The notes beneath the pieces are model-generated. The model was given only the letters and a program-made list of their open reading frames with translations. It was not told the origin of the DNA and did not search any database. From Flavobacterium sp. LC2016-23 (GTDB taxonomy: Bacteria > Bacteroidota > Bacteroidia > Flavobacteriales > Flavobacteriaceae), in NCBI RefSeq assembly GCF_009674775.1, contig NZ_WKKE01000015.1, positions 104,794-168,793 of the forward strand: DNA of 64,000 nt. Reading direction: 5' to 3'. Positions 8,821 to 16,915 of this stretch are shown piece by piece. The number at the start of each line of letters is the position of its first letter. Positions within the stretch are counted from its first letter, which is position 1. Made by a program: the position numbers and the translations under genes.

Positions 8821-9274
8821 TATAGATTATCAAAAATTAGTATTGATTTTAACTCCGACCTTTAAAAGAAAGAAAGCAACAATCGCTTTTTTTAATTGTT
8901 TGGTCTTACCAATATCTAAACTTCATTATCAATGGAAATTAAAAAGATTAGATGATTGGTATAAACTAAATCATACTGGACAGGTCTGTTATCTAAGAAA
9001 AGTTCTCAATGATAATCTTGACCCATCCTTAAGACGTATTTACATTGGCGAAGGAAACTCATTTCCCCGAAAATATATTTACACCCGCGCTGAAAAAAAA
9101 CCGGTATTCCTCGGTAAGATGTTCATCTATCAAAATGCCGAATATTTAGGTACAGGTTCGGATTTTAATGTTTACGTACCATCTGAAATTATAGAAAAAT
9201 CAAAACATCAATTAGATGCCCTGATTGTTTTTTACAAACTGGCTTCGAAAAGATACAAAATATATCCAATATGA
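8810..9274 (+). CDS. Baseplate-to-fibre connector candidate (gp48-like position)
   Basis: The 154-residue protein is not recognised. It lies between the J protein and the first collar/fibre protein, the place of Mu gp48 and P2 gpI, which join baseplate and tail fibres. It overlaps both neighbours (11 bp and 4 bp), so it belongs to the same translated unit. It has no signal peptide or clear membrane segment. Confidence 0.45.
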   Translation: MWYNIDYQKLVLILTPTFKRKKATIAFFNCLVLPISKLHYQWKLKRLDDWYKLNHTGQVCYLRKVLNDNLDPSLRRIYIGEGNSFPRKYIYTRAEKKPVFLGKMFIYQNAEYLGTGSDFNVYVPSEIIEKSKHQLDALIVFYKLASKRYKIYPI

Positions 9275-10101
9275 ATAGATTCAATTTTAATCAGTCTGTC
9301 GGTTTTCCTTTTGAAACTAACATTCTCGGCGATATGCAGACTGCATATGAGATATTTAATTCATTAGGTGCTATCGTCGGTAATTTTTCAATTATATCAG
9401 GCTGCATACTAACAGGGACTAACGTTTCAGACGGCTTTGTCTTTATCAACGGTGAACTTTTGCCTTTTAAAGGAGGTGTAAAAACGACCAATGTAATTAT
9501 TAGTGAAACAAAACAATCATTAGAGTTCGAAGACGGTAACTCGAATGAAGTAAAATTTATAAGGCAAGTAACTTTCGGAACTGCCACAATACAATATCCT
9601 TGGGCTGATTTTAAAAGGGGCTTTGAAACAAAAGGTATTCCTGCTGCTTTAGAGTCGAAAGGTGATAAGACGGATTTGGATGAATTGATATTACGAGTTA
9701 CAGCACTCGAAGAAAAACCGAGCAATATTCCTATTGGCTTAATTGCTATTTGGGGAAGACCTTTGGAAGACATACCAGCAGGATGGGAAGAATATGTAAA
9801 CCTTCGTGGTAGAATGCCATTTGGTTTAAATCCGGATGATCCCGATTTTGCAACATTGGGTTCTGCTAGTGGAAATAAAAATAAGAAATTATCAGTAGCA
9901 GAGCTTCCTAAAATAAGTCCTATTAACGGTTCGGCTCTCAAAAAGGGTGGTACTGGAGGAGGTACTGACGGATTAACAGTTGGCGACTATGGAACTGGAG
10001 ATTTCGCAGAAGGACAACTTATTAAACCGTTTGGAGGAGATCAGGAATTTAGCATTATGAACCCGTACAGAATTGTACATTTTATAAGATATAAAGGATA
10101 A
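9271..10101 (+). CDS. Tail collar/fibre protein
   Basis: The 276-residue protein has a C-terminal part like the phage tail collar domain: IPIGLIAIWGRPLEDIPAGW, then LRGRMPFGLNPDD and a Gly-rich loop, ending NPYRIVHFIRYKG. Collar domains of this kind end short tail fibres and tip proteins. The N-terminal half may bind the baseplate. It overlaps its neighbours by 4 bp and 1 bp. Confidence 0.75.
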   Translation: MNRFNFNQSVGFPFETNILGDMQTAYEIFNSLGAIVGNFSIISGCILTGTNVSDGFVFINGELLPFKGGVKTTNVIISETKQSLEFEDGNSNEVKFIRQVTFGTATIQYPWADFKRGFETKGIPAALESKGDKTDLDELILRVTALEEKPSNIPIGLIAIWGRPLEDIPAGWEEYVNLRGRMPFGLNPDDPDFATLGSASGNKNKKLSVAELPKISPINGSALKKGGTGGGTDGLTVGDYGTGDFAEGQLIKPFGGDQEFSIMNPYRIVHFIRYKG

Positions 10102-10490
10102 TGGCAATAGTATCATTAACTACAATAAAAAACTGGTTTAAAACTGGTTTAGTTCCTGACCAAAATCAGTTTTGGGATACATGGGATTCTTTTAGACACA
10201 AAAGCGATCAGATTGCTGTCACTGACATCAGCGGTATTAATGGTCTTCTTGCAAGCAAAACCGAACAGGAAGTTTTTGACAATCATTTACAGGATGAAAA
10301 TGCACATCCTAATTTATTACTAAAATCACGTTGTATTCCAGTAGGACAAGTTCTTTTTTTCAAGGTTGCACCAAATGTAAATGAGAATGAAAAAGAACCA
10401 GGTGATTACTGCATGTGCTGGATTGAAAACTCTTTCGTCAGCGGAAACTGGACAGGCAGCAACGATCAACTAAAATCTTCATACACGTAA
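10101..10490 (+). CDS. Short tail-fibre-type protein
   Basis: The 129-residue protein begins with a motif I know from Bacteroidota phage fibre proteins (TIKNWFKTGLVPDQNQFWDT, then DSFRHKSDQI), usually near the N-terminus of longer fibres. Here the chain stops soon after, so it may be an adaptor or a shortened fibre. It shares one base with the collar gene. Confidence 0.55.
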   Translation: MAIVSLTTIKNWFKTGLVPDQNQFWDTWDSFRHKSDQIAVTDISGINGLLASKTEQEVFDNHLQDENAHPNLLLKSRCIPVGQVLFFKVAPNVNENEKEPGDYCMCWIENSFVSGNWTGSNDQLKSSYT

Positions 10491-10507
10491 ATAATTTAAT
10501 CAAATAT

Positions 10508-10720
10508 ATGAATACCACAAAGCAAATTAAAAAATTGAAAAGAGCGCTCAAAGAGCTAAAAACGGTTGTTGCAAAAGACACCATTACATTAACCGACAAC
10601 TGTGATCCGAATCTTAGAGCGGAAATTAGTCTAAGAAACGGTGTCCTTCTCATTGAAAAGATAAGGAAAACAGTTAGTGAAAATGAAGACACTGAAATCA
10701 TAATCATAGACAATAAATAA
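10508..10720 (+). CDS. Small hypothetical prophage protein
   Basis: The 70-residue protein begins with a Lys-rich helix (KKLKRALKELK) and ends acidic. It has no recognised domain and no membrane segment. It ends one base before the SGNH fibre-like gene and could be a dedicated chaperone for it, in the way of small fibre-assembly proteins, but nothing in the sequence proves this. Confidence 0.5.
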   Translation: MNTTKQIKKLKRALKELKTVVAKDTITLTDNCDPNLRAEISLRNGVLLIEKIRKTVSENEDTEIIIIDNK

Positions 10721-10721
10721 T

Positions 10722-12587
10722 ATGAAAAGAATAATTTTACTATTACTGGTGGCCGTTAGTTTAAATCTTTCGGCACAAATATCTGGAACTACTTATTTCG
10801 CTAAAACTTTAGAATTAAATTCCGTTCCCTTAAGTATATCAAAAGCCGACTCCGTTATGGTTCTGAACGGCAAAATTGTAAAACATGTACCTCGCAGCGA
10901 ATTTGGCGGTGGAGGTAGTGGCGAAATTAAGATCGTCAATACAAACATAACTTCGGCTAATCTAATCACTCAGGATATAGCAGGATTTGTGAGTTACATA
11001 AATGCTTTGCCTTCGTCCTTTGCAGTTGCTAAATCTGAAATACAATATTATACGCTTACTGACACTGGTAAGCAATTCATGATTAAACTTAACGGAAGGA
11101 GTTTTGGAGGTACAGAGGCCGATATCGTCGCAACTGACGTAATTTCTCAGGATAAAGTGATTTTAAATACACCTTTTGAAGCTGCTAAAACCATTGTCTT
11201 TCGTGGTGATAGTTTAATGACAGGGCAGGGAATTACGGCAACAGACCGTTGGCCTAAAGTGTTATGCGATGCAATGGGTTATACAGAAAGTAATTTGGCT
11301 GTGAGTGGTACAACCGCGAAAACTACTCCTCTATCGCTTACTCCGACCAAAACTTCAAGTATGAAGTATTTAGTTTTCGGATATGGAACTAATGACAGGG
11401 CATTAGGAGGTAATACTGCCACGATATTTGAAACGGACTTGACCAATTTGGTTAATGATGCCATTAGTAAAGGTTGGTCAGGTTCAGATATTATTTTGGT
11501 TTCGCTTCCCGGATTTCATTATCAGGGAGGTTCCGGAGTTGCTTCCATTTTAAGCTATAATACAGCAATATCAAATGTGGCTACGGCAAAAGGTTGTACG
11601 TATGTAGATTTGTGGTACTCGATGGTCACTAATACGCCTTTTGGTAATGTGACAAATTCAGCATTAACATACGATGGTACACACCCAAATAAAACAGGAT
11701 GTGAGGATATGGCAAAAATTGTAATGCCTGCAATTAATTACTATTATCAAAACAGTAATCAAGTTGTAGCCGTAAAAGGGCTTTCAGAGTTTACTGATAT
11801 AAAATTTTCAAAGTATAATTATTCAGCAACAGGCACTTTGTTAGGGATATCGAATAGTGGCGCAACAACTCGTTTATTAGGTTTGCCAGACGGCATTATT
11901 GCTCAGGGAGGTATGTTTGTAAATAAGGGAATAAAACAGACAACTGCTTATGTTCCGTCAACGGTTACCGACATGGATTTTGTTTTGAAAGGTCAGTCAA
12001 AAATATTTAGCGCGAATGATAATTCGAACTACGCTGAAATTGAATTATACGACACTTCAACTGGATATTCCAATTTTAGAAGTAGATATAATAATGGCGG
12101 TTTTAGGTTTTATACAAATACAACTCAATTACTGGCCTTAGATATTCAAGCTTCAGGTTTTATAAAGCCGACTTATGGAATCACTATTCCTTATGGTACA
12201 GCTTACATTGATCAGTCCGTTTCGGCAACTTTATACGGCAGATTACATCTGTACGATTCATCCGGGGATACAGCATTAAGAAATTCATTTGTTAGTGGAA
12301 AACTAAAGACCTTCATGTCTGGAGGTACTAGCGGGAATCAAGTTCAAGTAAAGCAAATGTTTGCGAGTGGTCGCGAAGTTCTGCAATCCGGAGGAACTTT
12401 TACGGAGGTTGCCTCGGCTAGATTTGCCATTAATAGCAATACAGAAGGTTTTCTCCCGCCAAGAATGACGACTACAGAAAAGAACGCTATTGCTTCCCCG
12501 GCTGAAGGTTTAATTGTGTACGACTCAACTTTAAAGAAGCTTTGTGTCTACAACGGTACCGCTTGGGAGACAATCCAATCACTCTAA
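10722..12587 (+). CDS. Tail-fibre-like protein with SGNH/GDSL esterase domain and signal peptide
   Basis: The 621-residue protein starts with a signal-peptide-like stretch (MKRIILLLLVAVSLNLSAQ). An SGNH hydrolase domain spans about residues 155-345. Block I is RGDSLMTG (Ser164), block II Gly196 in NLAVSGTTA, block III GTND (Asn224) and block V DGTHPN (Asp318, His321), so the catalytic set is complete. The C-terminus (EGFLPPRMTTTEKNAIASPA, then LCVYNGTAWE) is common in Bacteroidota fibre-like and exported proteins. It may deacetylate surface polysaccharide. The signal peptide is odd for a virion fibre and suggests export by the host. Confidence 0.7.
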   Translation: MKRIILLLLVAVSLNLSAQISGTTYFAKTLELNSVPLSISKADSVMVLNGKIVKHVPRSEFGGGGSGEIKIVNTNITSANLITQDIAGFVSYINALPSSFAVAKSEIQYYTLTDTGKQFMIKLNGRSFGGTEADIVATDVISQDKVILNTPFEAAKTIVFRGDSLMTGQGITATDRWPKVLCDAMGYTESNLAVSGTTAKTTPLSLTPTKTSSMKYLVFGYGTNDRALGGNTATIFETDLTNLVNDAISKGWSGSDIILVSLPGFHYQGGSGVASILSYNTAISNVATAKGCTYVDLWYSMVTNTPFGNVTNSALTYDGTHPNKTGCEDMAKIVMPAINYYYQNSNQVVAVKGLSEFTDIKFSKYNYSATGTLLGISNSGATTRLLGLPDGIIAQGGMFVNKGIKQTTAYVPSTVTDMDFVLKGQSKIFSANDNSNYAEIELYDTSTGYSNFRSRYNNGGFRFYTNTTQLLALDIQASGFIKPTYGITIPYGTAYIDQSVSATLYGRLHLYDSSGDTALRNSFVSGKLKTFMSGGTSGNQVQVKQMFASGREVLQSGGTFTEVASARFAINSNTEGFLPPRMTTTEKNAIASPAEGLIVYDSTLKKLCVYNGTAWETIQSL

Positions 12588-12612
12588 TTAGTAAACTTAT
12601 AAATCTTAATAT

Positions 12613-12804
12613 ATGAATAAACAAAAAATGGCTATCATCGCCAGCATTTTAATTGTATTGACTGGTATCATTGATACCAAATTCGATCTTTTACAAGAAG
12701 TGGGATTCTCACTGTTAACAATCAATAGAATCAAATTAATCGGTTTGGTTTTATCAGCGGTGTTACCCAGTATCACACCATTGTTTCTAAAAGAAGAAAA
12801 GTAA
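12613..12804 (+). CDS. Small two-helix membrane protein, holin candidate
   Basis: The 63-residue protein has two hydrophobic stretches (about residues 6-20 and 40-58) with a short polar turn and a Lys/Glu-rich C-terminus (FLKEEK). Size and layout fit small phage holins, but it lies far from the amidase. No family was recognised. A folded intergenic element follows. Confidence 0.45.
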   Translation: MNKQKMAIIASILIVLTGIIDTKFDLLQEVGFSLLTINRIKLIGLVLSAVLPSITPLFLKEEK

Positions 12805-12837
12805 AAGAAATTCCAAGGGAGTAGGGAATTAAAAAAA

Positions 12838-12963
12838 GTCCTCCAACATAAAAATACTTTCCTAGGGTAATTTATTATTAGCAACAAAGCCAAAGCGTTG
12901 GAGGACTAAAAAAGTCTTCCTGCTTTGGCTTTTTTGCGTCATGTTTAAATTAACCTAGGAAGT
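12838..12963 (+). other. Nested inverted repeats, candidate structured RNA or attenuator
   Basis: Outer arms 12856-12873 and 12947-12963 are complementary apart from one bulge and one mismatch. Inside lie an 11-bp perfect stem (12886-12896 with 12922-12932, followed by a T-run) and an 8-bp stem (12900-12907 with 12913-12920). The segment 12838-12847 is perfectly complementary to 12897-12906 and would compete with the inner stem. Read leftwards, that pair also ends in a run of seven Ts. The element ends about 30 nt before the methyltransferase start. Confidence 0.55.
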
Positions 12964-12995
12964 GCAAATATAATCAATCATCAATCAAAAATCGA

Positions 12996-13823
12996 ATGGA
13001 AAATAAGAAAATTTTCAAAGCAGCTCCTTTACCTTTTATGGGTCAAAAGCGCAAATTTTTAAAGCAGTTTGAACCTGCTTTAAAAAAATACTCACCAACA
13101 GCAACTTATGTAGATTTGTTTGGAGGTAGTGGGTTATTAAGCCATACCGTTAAATCAATTTATCCGGATGCAACTGTTATTTACAATGATTTCGACAATT
13201 ATCGCTTAAGATTAGAAAACATCAACAAAACCAATGCGCTAATTAGTGATTTGAGGTTAATTTTAGCCGATTACCCGAAAGATAGACGTATCGATGGCAT
13301 AGCGCGCGATGAAATCATAAATAGGCTTTCTAAGGAAGAAAAAAGCGGTTATTTAGATTTTATTACTGTTTCCAGCTCATTGCTATTTAGTATGAAATAT
13401 GCTTTTACGTTAGATCAGTTTAAAAAAGAGACACTTTACAACTGTGTACGACAATCAAACTATGATGCAACTGGATACTTAGACGGCATTGAGGTGGTTA
13501 GTAAATGCTATAAAACGCTGTTTAACTTGTACAAAGATTTGGACAATGTAATATTCTTAGTTGATCCTCCTTATTTGTCAACAGAAACCACTTCATACAA
13601 GGGATATTGGAAACTTAAAGACTATTTAGATGTTTTGCAGGTATTGGATAAGACAAAGTATTTTTACTTTACATCTAACAAATCCTCTATTATTGAGCTT
13701 TGTGAGTGGATTGAGACAAAGACACCAATGAGTAACCCGTTTAATGGTGCATATACTGAAACAATGACTGCTACAGTAAATTATAGTGCAAGTTATACGG
13801 ATATCATGATCTACAAAGTTTAG
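12996..13823 (+). CDS. DNA adenine methyltransferase, D12 class (Dam-like)
   Basis: This 275-residue enzyme would transfer a methyl group from SAM to adenine N6. FMGQKRK (residues 14-20) is the N-terminal SAM-binding motif of the D12 class, DLFGGSG (40-46) is motif I and DPPY (190-193) the catalytic motif IV. The length is typical of Dam enzymes. No restriction enzyme gene is nearby, so it is an orphan methylase. Prophages often carry these to guard their DNA; Mu has its modification gene mom at the same right-end position. The target site cannot be read from sequence. Confidence 0.88.
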   Translation: MENKKIFKAAPLPFMGQKRKFLKQFEPALKKYSPTATYVDLFGGSGLLSHTVKSIYPDATVIYNDFDNYRLRLENINKTNALISDLRLILADYPKDRRIDGIARDEIINRLSKEEKSGYLDFITVSSSLLFSMKYAFTLDQFKKETLYNCVRQSNYDATGYLDGIEVVSKCYKTLFNLYKDLDNVIFLVDPPYLSTETTSYKGYWKLKDYLDVLQVLDKTKYFYFTSNKSSIIELCEWIETKTPMSNPFNGAYTETMTATVNYSASYTDIMIYKV

Positions 13824-13905
13824 TGATTTAAACAGCATTTAAACGACGTTTAACTTTGATACAATTTAGAACAATCAATTTCTAATAGATATGACATTTC
13901 AGTTT

Positions 13906-13913
13906 TAATTTTG
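13906..13913 (+). promoter_or_regulatory. Possible -7 promoter box
   Basis: TAATTTTG fits the Bacteroidota -7 consensus TAnnTTTG and lies 21 bp before the next start codon. No good TTTG box was seen at the expected distance upstream, so support is weak. Confidence 0.3.
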
Positions 13914-13934
13914 TGAAACTAAATATTCAAAATT

Positions 13935-14315
13935 ATGACACCATCAGAAGAATTAGAAATTGATGCTCATATACTTAAAGCATCAATGTTAAAGACAACC
14001 TCAAACGGTTATAGGGCATTGCAAAGCTTGCTGATGCATGGTAATTTGTTAAGCTATGCCTTTGGAGGCGACTATAGTATTTTTGTCAATTTTACCAGAG
14101 TTTTAAATCATATACGATTAGAATTTCATTTTGTTCCTTTTGCATTGGAATTAAAACCGGATGCAAAACTAATCTATCGTCAAAATATGATGACTTACAG
14201 GCCACAAGAACCTATAGAACAACCAAGACCCTACAACAAAGAAAGTTCAAGCCATGTAGGTAAAAACGATCACCGTGACGATGATCGTGGATGGGTTAAG
14301 ACTCGTACTAATTAG
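13935..14315 (+). CDS. Hypothetical protein at the right end of the prophage
   Basis: The 126-residue protein is not recognised. The first 85 residues look globular and helical; the last 40 are polar and rich in Pro, Asp and Arg (EPIEQPRPYNKES onward) and probably disordered. It has no export signal. It follows the methyltransferase after 111 bp, with a possible promoter box of its own, and is closed by a strong terminator. It may be a moron or regulatory gene. Confidence 0.5.
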   Translation: MTPSEELEIDAHILKASMLKTTSNGYRALQSLLMHGNLLSYAFGGDYSIFVNFTRVLNHIRLEFHFVPFALELKPDAKLIYRQNMMTYRPQEPIEQPRPYNKESSSHVGKNDHRDDDRGWVKTRTN

Positions 14316-14343
14316 CGTTTAAATAGTATTTAAGCTATAATTA

Positions 14344-14380
14344 AAAAGCCACTACAATGTAGTGGCTTTTGTTTTTTTTT
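14344..14380 (+). terminator. Intrinsic terminator at the end of the prophage genes
   Basis: Arms 14344-14356 and 14358-14370 are complementary over 13 bp and are followed by nine Ts (14372-14380). This is the last clear prophage transcription signal. Confidence 0.9.
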
Positions 14381-14382
14381 GA

Positions 14383-14413
14383 TACTTTTGGCTAGGTTTT
14401 TATGTACTTTTGG
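14383..14413 (+). repeat. Two direct repeats at the prophage/host border
   Basis: TACTTTTGG occurs at 14383-14391 and again at 14405-14413, 22 bp apart. Each contains a TAnnTTTG box, so they may be -7 elements of transaldolase promoters. Equally spaced repeats are also usual for transposase or integrase binding sites near a phage end. The sequence alone does not decide. Confidence 0.45.
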
Positions 14414-14436
14414 TTTTTCCGATTATAGCATTTACG

Positions 14437-14492
14437 AAAGGCGCCAATACCCGCTTTGTAGATTGCGCCTTTTGAAAATGGGGTCACGCCCC
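14437..14492 (+). other. Two GC-rich hairpins ahead of transaldolase
   Basis: The arms 14437-14448 and 14462-14472 pair with one bulged C. A second hairpin has GGGG at 14480-14483 and CCCC at 14489-14492. They stand out from the AT-rich surroundings and end about 30 bp before the transaldolase start. They could be a 5' leader structure or part of the prophage junction. Confidence 0.4.
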
Positions 14493-14522
14493 GATTATGA
14501 ACACAATTAAATTTAAATAAAT

Positions 14523-15179
14523 ATGAAATTTTTTATTGACACAGCTAATTTAGCTCAGATTAAAGAAGCACAGGCTTTAGGTGTTTTGGATGGTGTAACT
14601 ACAAATCCGTCATTGATGGCAAAAGAAGGAATTACCGGAAAAAATAATATTCTGAAGCATTACGTTGATATTTGTAATCTTGTTGAAGGTGATGTGAGTG
14701 CTGAAGTGAATGCACTGGATTTTGACGGAATGATCAAAGAAGGTGAGGAGCTGGCTGAATTACACGAGCAAATCGTAGTAAAATTGCCAATGACAAAAGA
14801 AGGTGTTATGGCAGCTAAATATTTCTCTGATAAAGGAATTAAAACAAATGTAACGTTGGTGTTTTCTGCGGGTCAGGCTTTATTGGCTGCAAAAGCAGGT
14901 GCTACGTATGTTTCTCCGTTTATCGGACGTTTGGACGATGTTTCTACAGATGGTCTGAACCTGATTCAGGAAATCAGAGAGATCTATGATAACTACGGTT
15001 ATGAGACTCAGATTCTGGCTGCTTCGGTACGTCATACGATGCATATCGTAAACTGTGCTAAAATTGGTGCCGATGTAATGACCGGACCTCTTTCTGCTAT
15101 TTACGGCTTGTTGAAACACCCTTTAACAGATATCGGACTGGCTCAGTTTGTAGCTGATTTTGAGAAAGGAAACAAATAG
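14523..15179 (+). CDS. Transaldolase, small FSA/TalC type
   Basis: The 218-residue enzyme is a TIM barrel of the short transaldolase/fructose-6-phosphate aldolase group. It starts [10 protein letters not shown], with the conserved Asp6, and has TTNPSL (26-31) and the Schiff-base Lys87 in VVKLPMT. Sedoheptulose-7-phosphate and glyceraldehyde-3-phosphate exchange in the pentose phosphate pathway is the usual role; aldolase activity is the alternative. The gene is monocistronic, with a perfect terminator behind it, and is the first clear host gene after the prophage. Confidence 0.92.
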   Translation: MKFFIDTANLAQIKEAQALGVLDGVTTNPSLMAKEGITGKNNILKHYVDICNLVEGDVSAEVNALDFDGMIKEGEELAELHEQIVVKLPMTKEGVMAAKYFSDKGIKTNVTLVFSAGQALLAAKAGATYVSPFIGRLDDVSTDGLNLIQEIREIYDNYGYETQILAASVRHTMHIVNCAKIGADVMTGPLSAIYGLLKHPLTDIGLAQFVADFEKGNK

Positions 15180-15200
15180 TTCTTACAGATTTAAATATAA

Positions 15201-15239
15201 AAAAGACCCGTTTTACGATTGTAAAACGGGTCTTTTTTT
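15201..15239. terminator. Bidirectional terminator between transaldolase and sugar permease
   Basis: Arms 15201-15217 and 15222-15238 are perfectly complementary over 17 bp with a 4-nt loop, A-rich on the left and T-rich on the right. They can stop both converging transcripts. Confidence 0.92.
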
Positions 15240-15259
15240 ATGTTGTGTCTTCAGTGTTT

Positions 15260-16735
15260 TTAGTGTCCTCCTCCTTCGCTCTGCACGTGACTTACGCCCT
15301 GGCTTTTTAAGATTTTAGGGCAATAAAAACCGTAAAACGCTAAATAAGCAAAACCAAGTAAAGGTACGATATAAGAGAAATGGGTGTAGGTAATGCCTAA
15401 TATTCCGTTTGGATTCGTTAGGTCTAAATCACAGATACTTCCCTGTACCAATGGAATAACACCGCCACCCAGAATCATCATGATAAGGAAAGACGAAGCT
15501 TTTCCGGTGTTTCTTCCTAATCCTGCAATCGCTAAATCGAAAATAGACGGCCACATGATCGATAAAAACAATCCTCCTGAAATAAAGAAGAATTTAGCAA
15601 TTTCGGTATCCGGGCAAACTAATCCGGCAAGCATCATCAATAAACCGGAGATTCCGAAAAGCATTAATGTTTTTCCGGCGTTTTTTCCACCTACGAAACT
15701 TACTGCAATAAATAATAAAATCCAGATTGGATAAATATAGAAAGACGAAACATCATGAGCCGCAAAAACGTTGGCTCCGATAATCACGCCAAAGGCCAAA
15801 GCCGGTACAATAAATTTAAGGGCTGTATTTACCAGGTTGGAGGTGTTGAAAACATTCACCCCGCCATTCCAGCGACCGATCATTAAACTTCCCCAATAGA
15901 GGGCGATAAACGGAGAAATAGCATCTTCTAAAATGTTACCGAATTCGTTTGTTTTTAATAAAGCCGGTAAATTACTAATGATGGTTACTTCAGTTCCCAC
16001 ATAAATAAAGATTCCCAACATTCCTAAATACAATTGCGGGTAGTCTAAAATGCTGAATTTAGCATGTTTGTGTTCTAATTTAGCTTCTTCTTCATCTATT
16101 TTAGCCGGGTCTTCGATTTTAGAAAAATACATGAAAACCGCCACCAGGATAAAAGCAAGTCCTAAAATGATAAAAGGTAATTTGATATCTTCTAAAGAAA
16201 GGTTTGTTTTTTTGTTGTCTCCCATTCCAAAAAGAGCAATTCCTAACAGGATCGCACCAATTGTGGTTCCGAAAGAGTTTACACCTCCTGCCAACGTCAA
16301 ACGGTGTGCTCCGGTAGTCGGGCTTCCCATTTTAATAGCCAGCGGATTGGCTACAATTTGCTGAATCGAAAATCCTAAACCTACCGTAAACAAAGCTGTT
16401 AAGAAGAAAGGAAAACTTTGCATAGTAGCAGCCGGAACGAATAAAAAGGAACCAACTGCAGAAAGAATTAATCCGGCAGAAAGGGTTTTTTTGTATCCGA
16501 ATTTTTGTAAGACATCTGATTTTAGGGATACTAAAAAGAAGATGATTGATCCTACAAAGTATGCAGCGTAGAAAGCCCAGGCCACCAATTGTGACTGAAC
16601 CTGAGATAGGGTAAATACTTTTTTGAATACTGGGATAAGGATGTCATTGGCCGATCCGACAAAACCCCAAAAGAAGAAGACGATTATCAAAGAGATAAAC
16701 TGCCCCCATTTGGTTTGTACATTTTCTGAACTCAT
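15260..16735 (-). CDS. MFS sugar permease of the FucP family, probable GlcNAc transporter
   Basis: The 491-residue inner-membrane protein has about 12 helices and the FucP/NagP-type start (FFFWGFVGSANDILIPVFKK). Members bring fucose, glucose, galactose or N-acetylglucosamine into the cytosol with protons or sodium. The chitin locus next to it suggests GlcNAc. It is transcribed leftwards, downstream of the kinase and regulator genes, with a 180-bp gap that may hold its own promoter. In the F. johnsoniae chitin locus a permease stands in the same place. Confidence 0.85.
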   Translation of the reverse strand: MSSENVQTKWGQFISLIIVFFFWGFVGSANDILIPVFKKVFTLSQVQSQLVAWAFYAAYFVGSIIFFLVSLKSDVLQKFGYKKTLSAGLILSAVGSFLFVPAATMQSFPFFLTALFTVGLGFSIQQIVANPLAIKMGSPTTGAHRLTLAGGVNSFGTTIGAILLGIALFGMGDNKKTNLSLEDIKLPFIILGLAFILVAVFMYFSKIEDPAKIDEEEAKLEHKHAKFSILDYPQLYLGMLGIFIYVGTEVTIISNLPALLKTNEFGNILEDAISPFIALYWGSLMIGRWNGGVNVFNTSNLVNTALKFIVPALAFGVIIGANVFAAHDVSSFYIYPIWILLFIAVSFVGGKNAGKTLMLFGISGLLMMLAGLVCPDTEIAKFFFISGGLFLSIMWPSIFDLAIAGLGRNTGKASSFLIMMILGGGVIPLVQGSICDLDLTNPNGILGITYTHFSYIVPLLGFAYLAFYGFYCPKILKSQGVSHVQSEGGGH

Positions 16736-16915
16736 AAGTGGTAGTAAAGGTTAATTTTTATTATTTATGTTTTTTGAAGACCGTAAATATATTTGTTAAG
16801 TATATCAAAAAAAAATAAAAAGGCACAAATAATGTTAAATTTAAACCAACAACAGTATTTTTTCAACAAAGTGTTAATTTTTAACCTCTTAAAAAACGAA
16901 ATTTACAAAGGAGTT

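Noticed and set aside
9291..9941. Long minus-strand open frame (216 codons) across the collar/fibre gene
   Set aside because: It lies wholly opposite a gene with a recognised collar domain and operon overlaps. Its composition is that of a complementary shadow and no domain is visible.
12606..12893. Minus-strand open frame of 95 codons over the holin candidate and the folded element
   Set aside because: It runs through the inverted repeats and is antisense to a plausible small membrane protein; no promoter or family is visible.
14437..14492. tRNA or tRNA-derived attachment site next to the prophage
   Set aside because: The two hairpins do not form a cloverleaf, and there is no TTCGA-type T-loop or acceptor stem.
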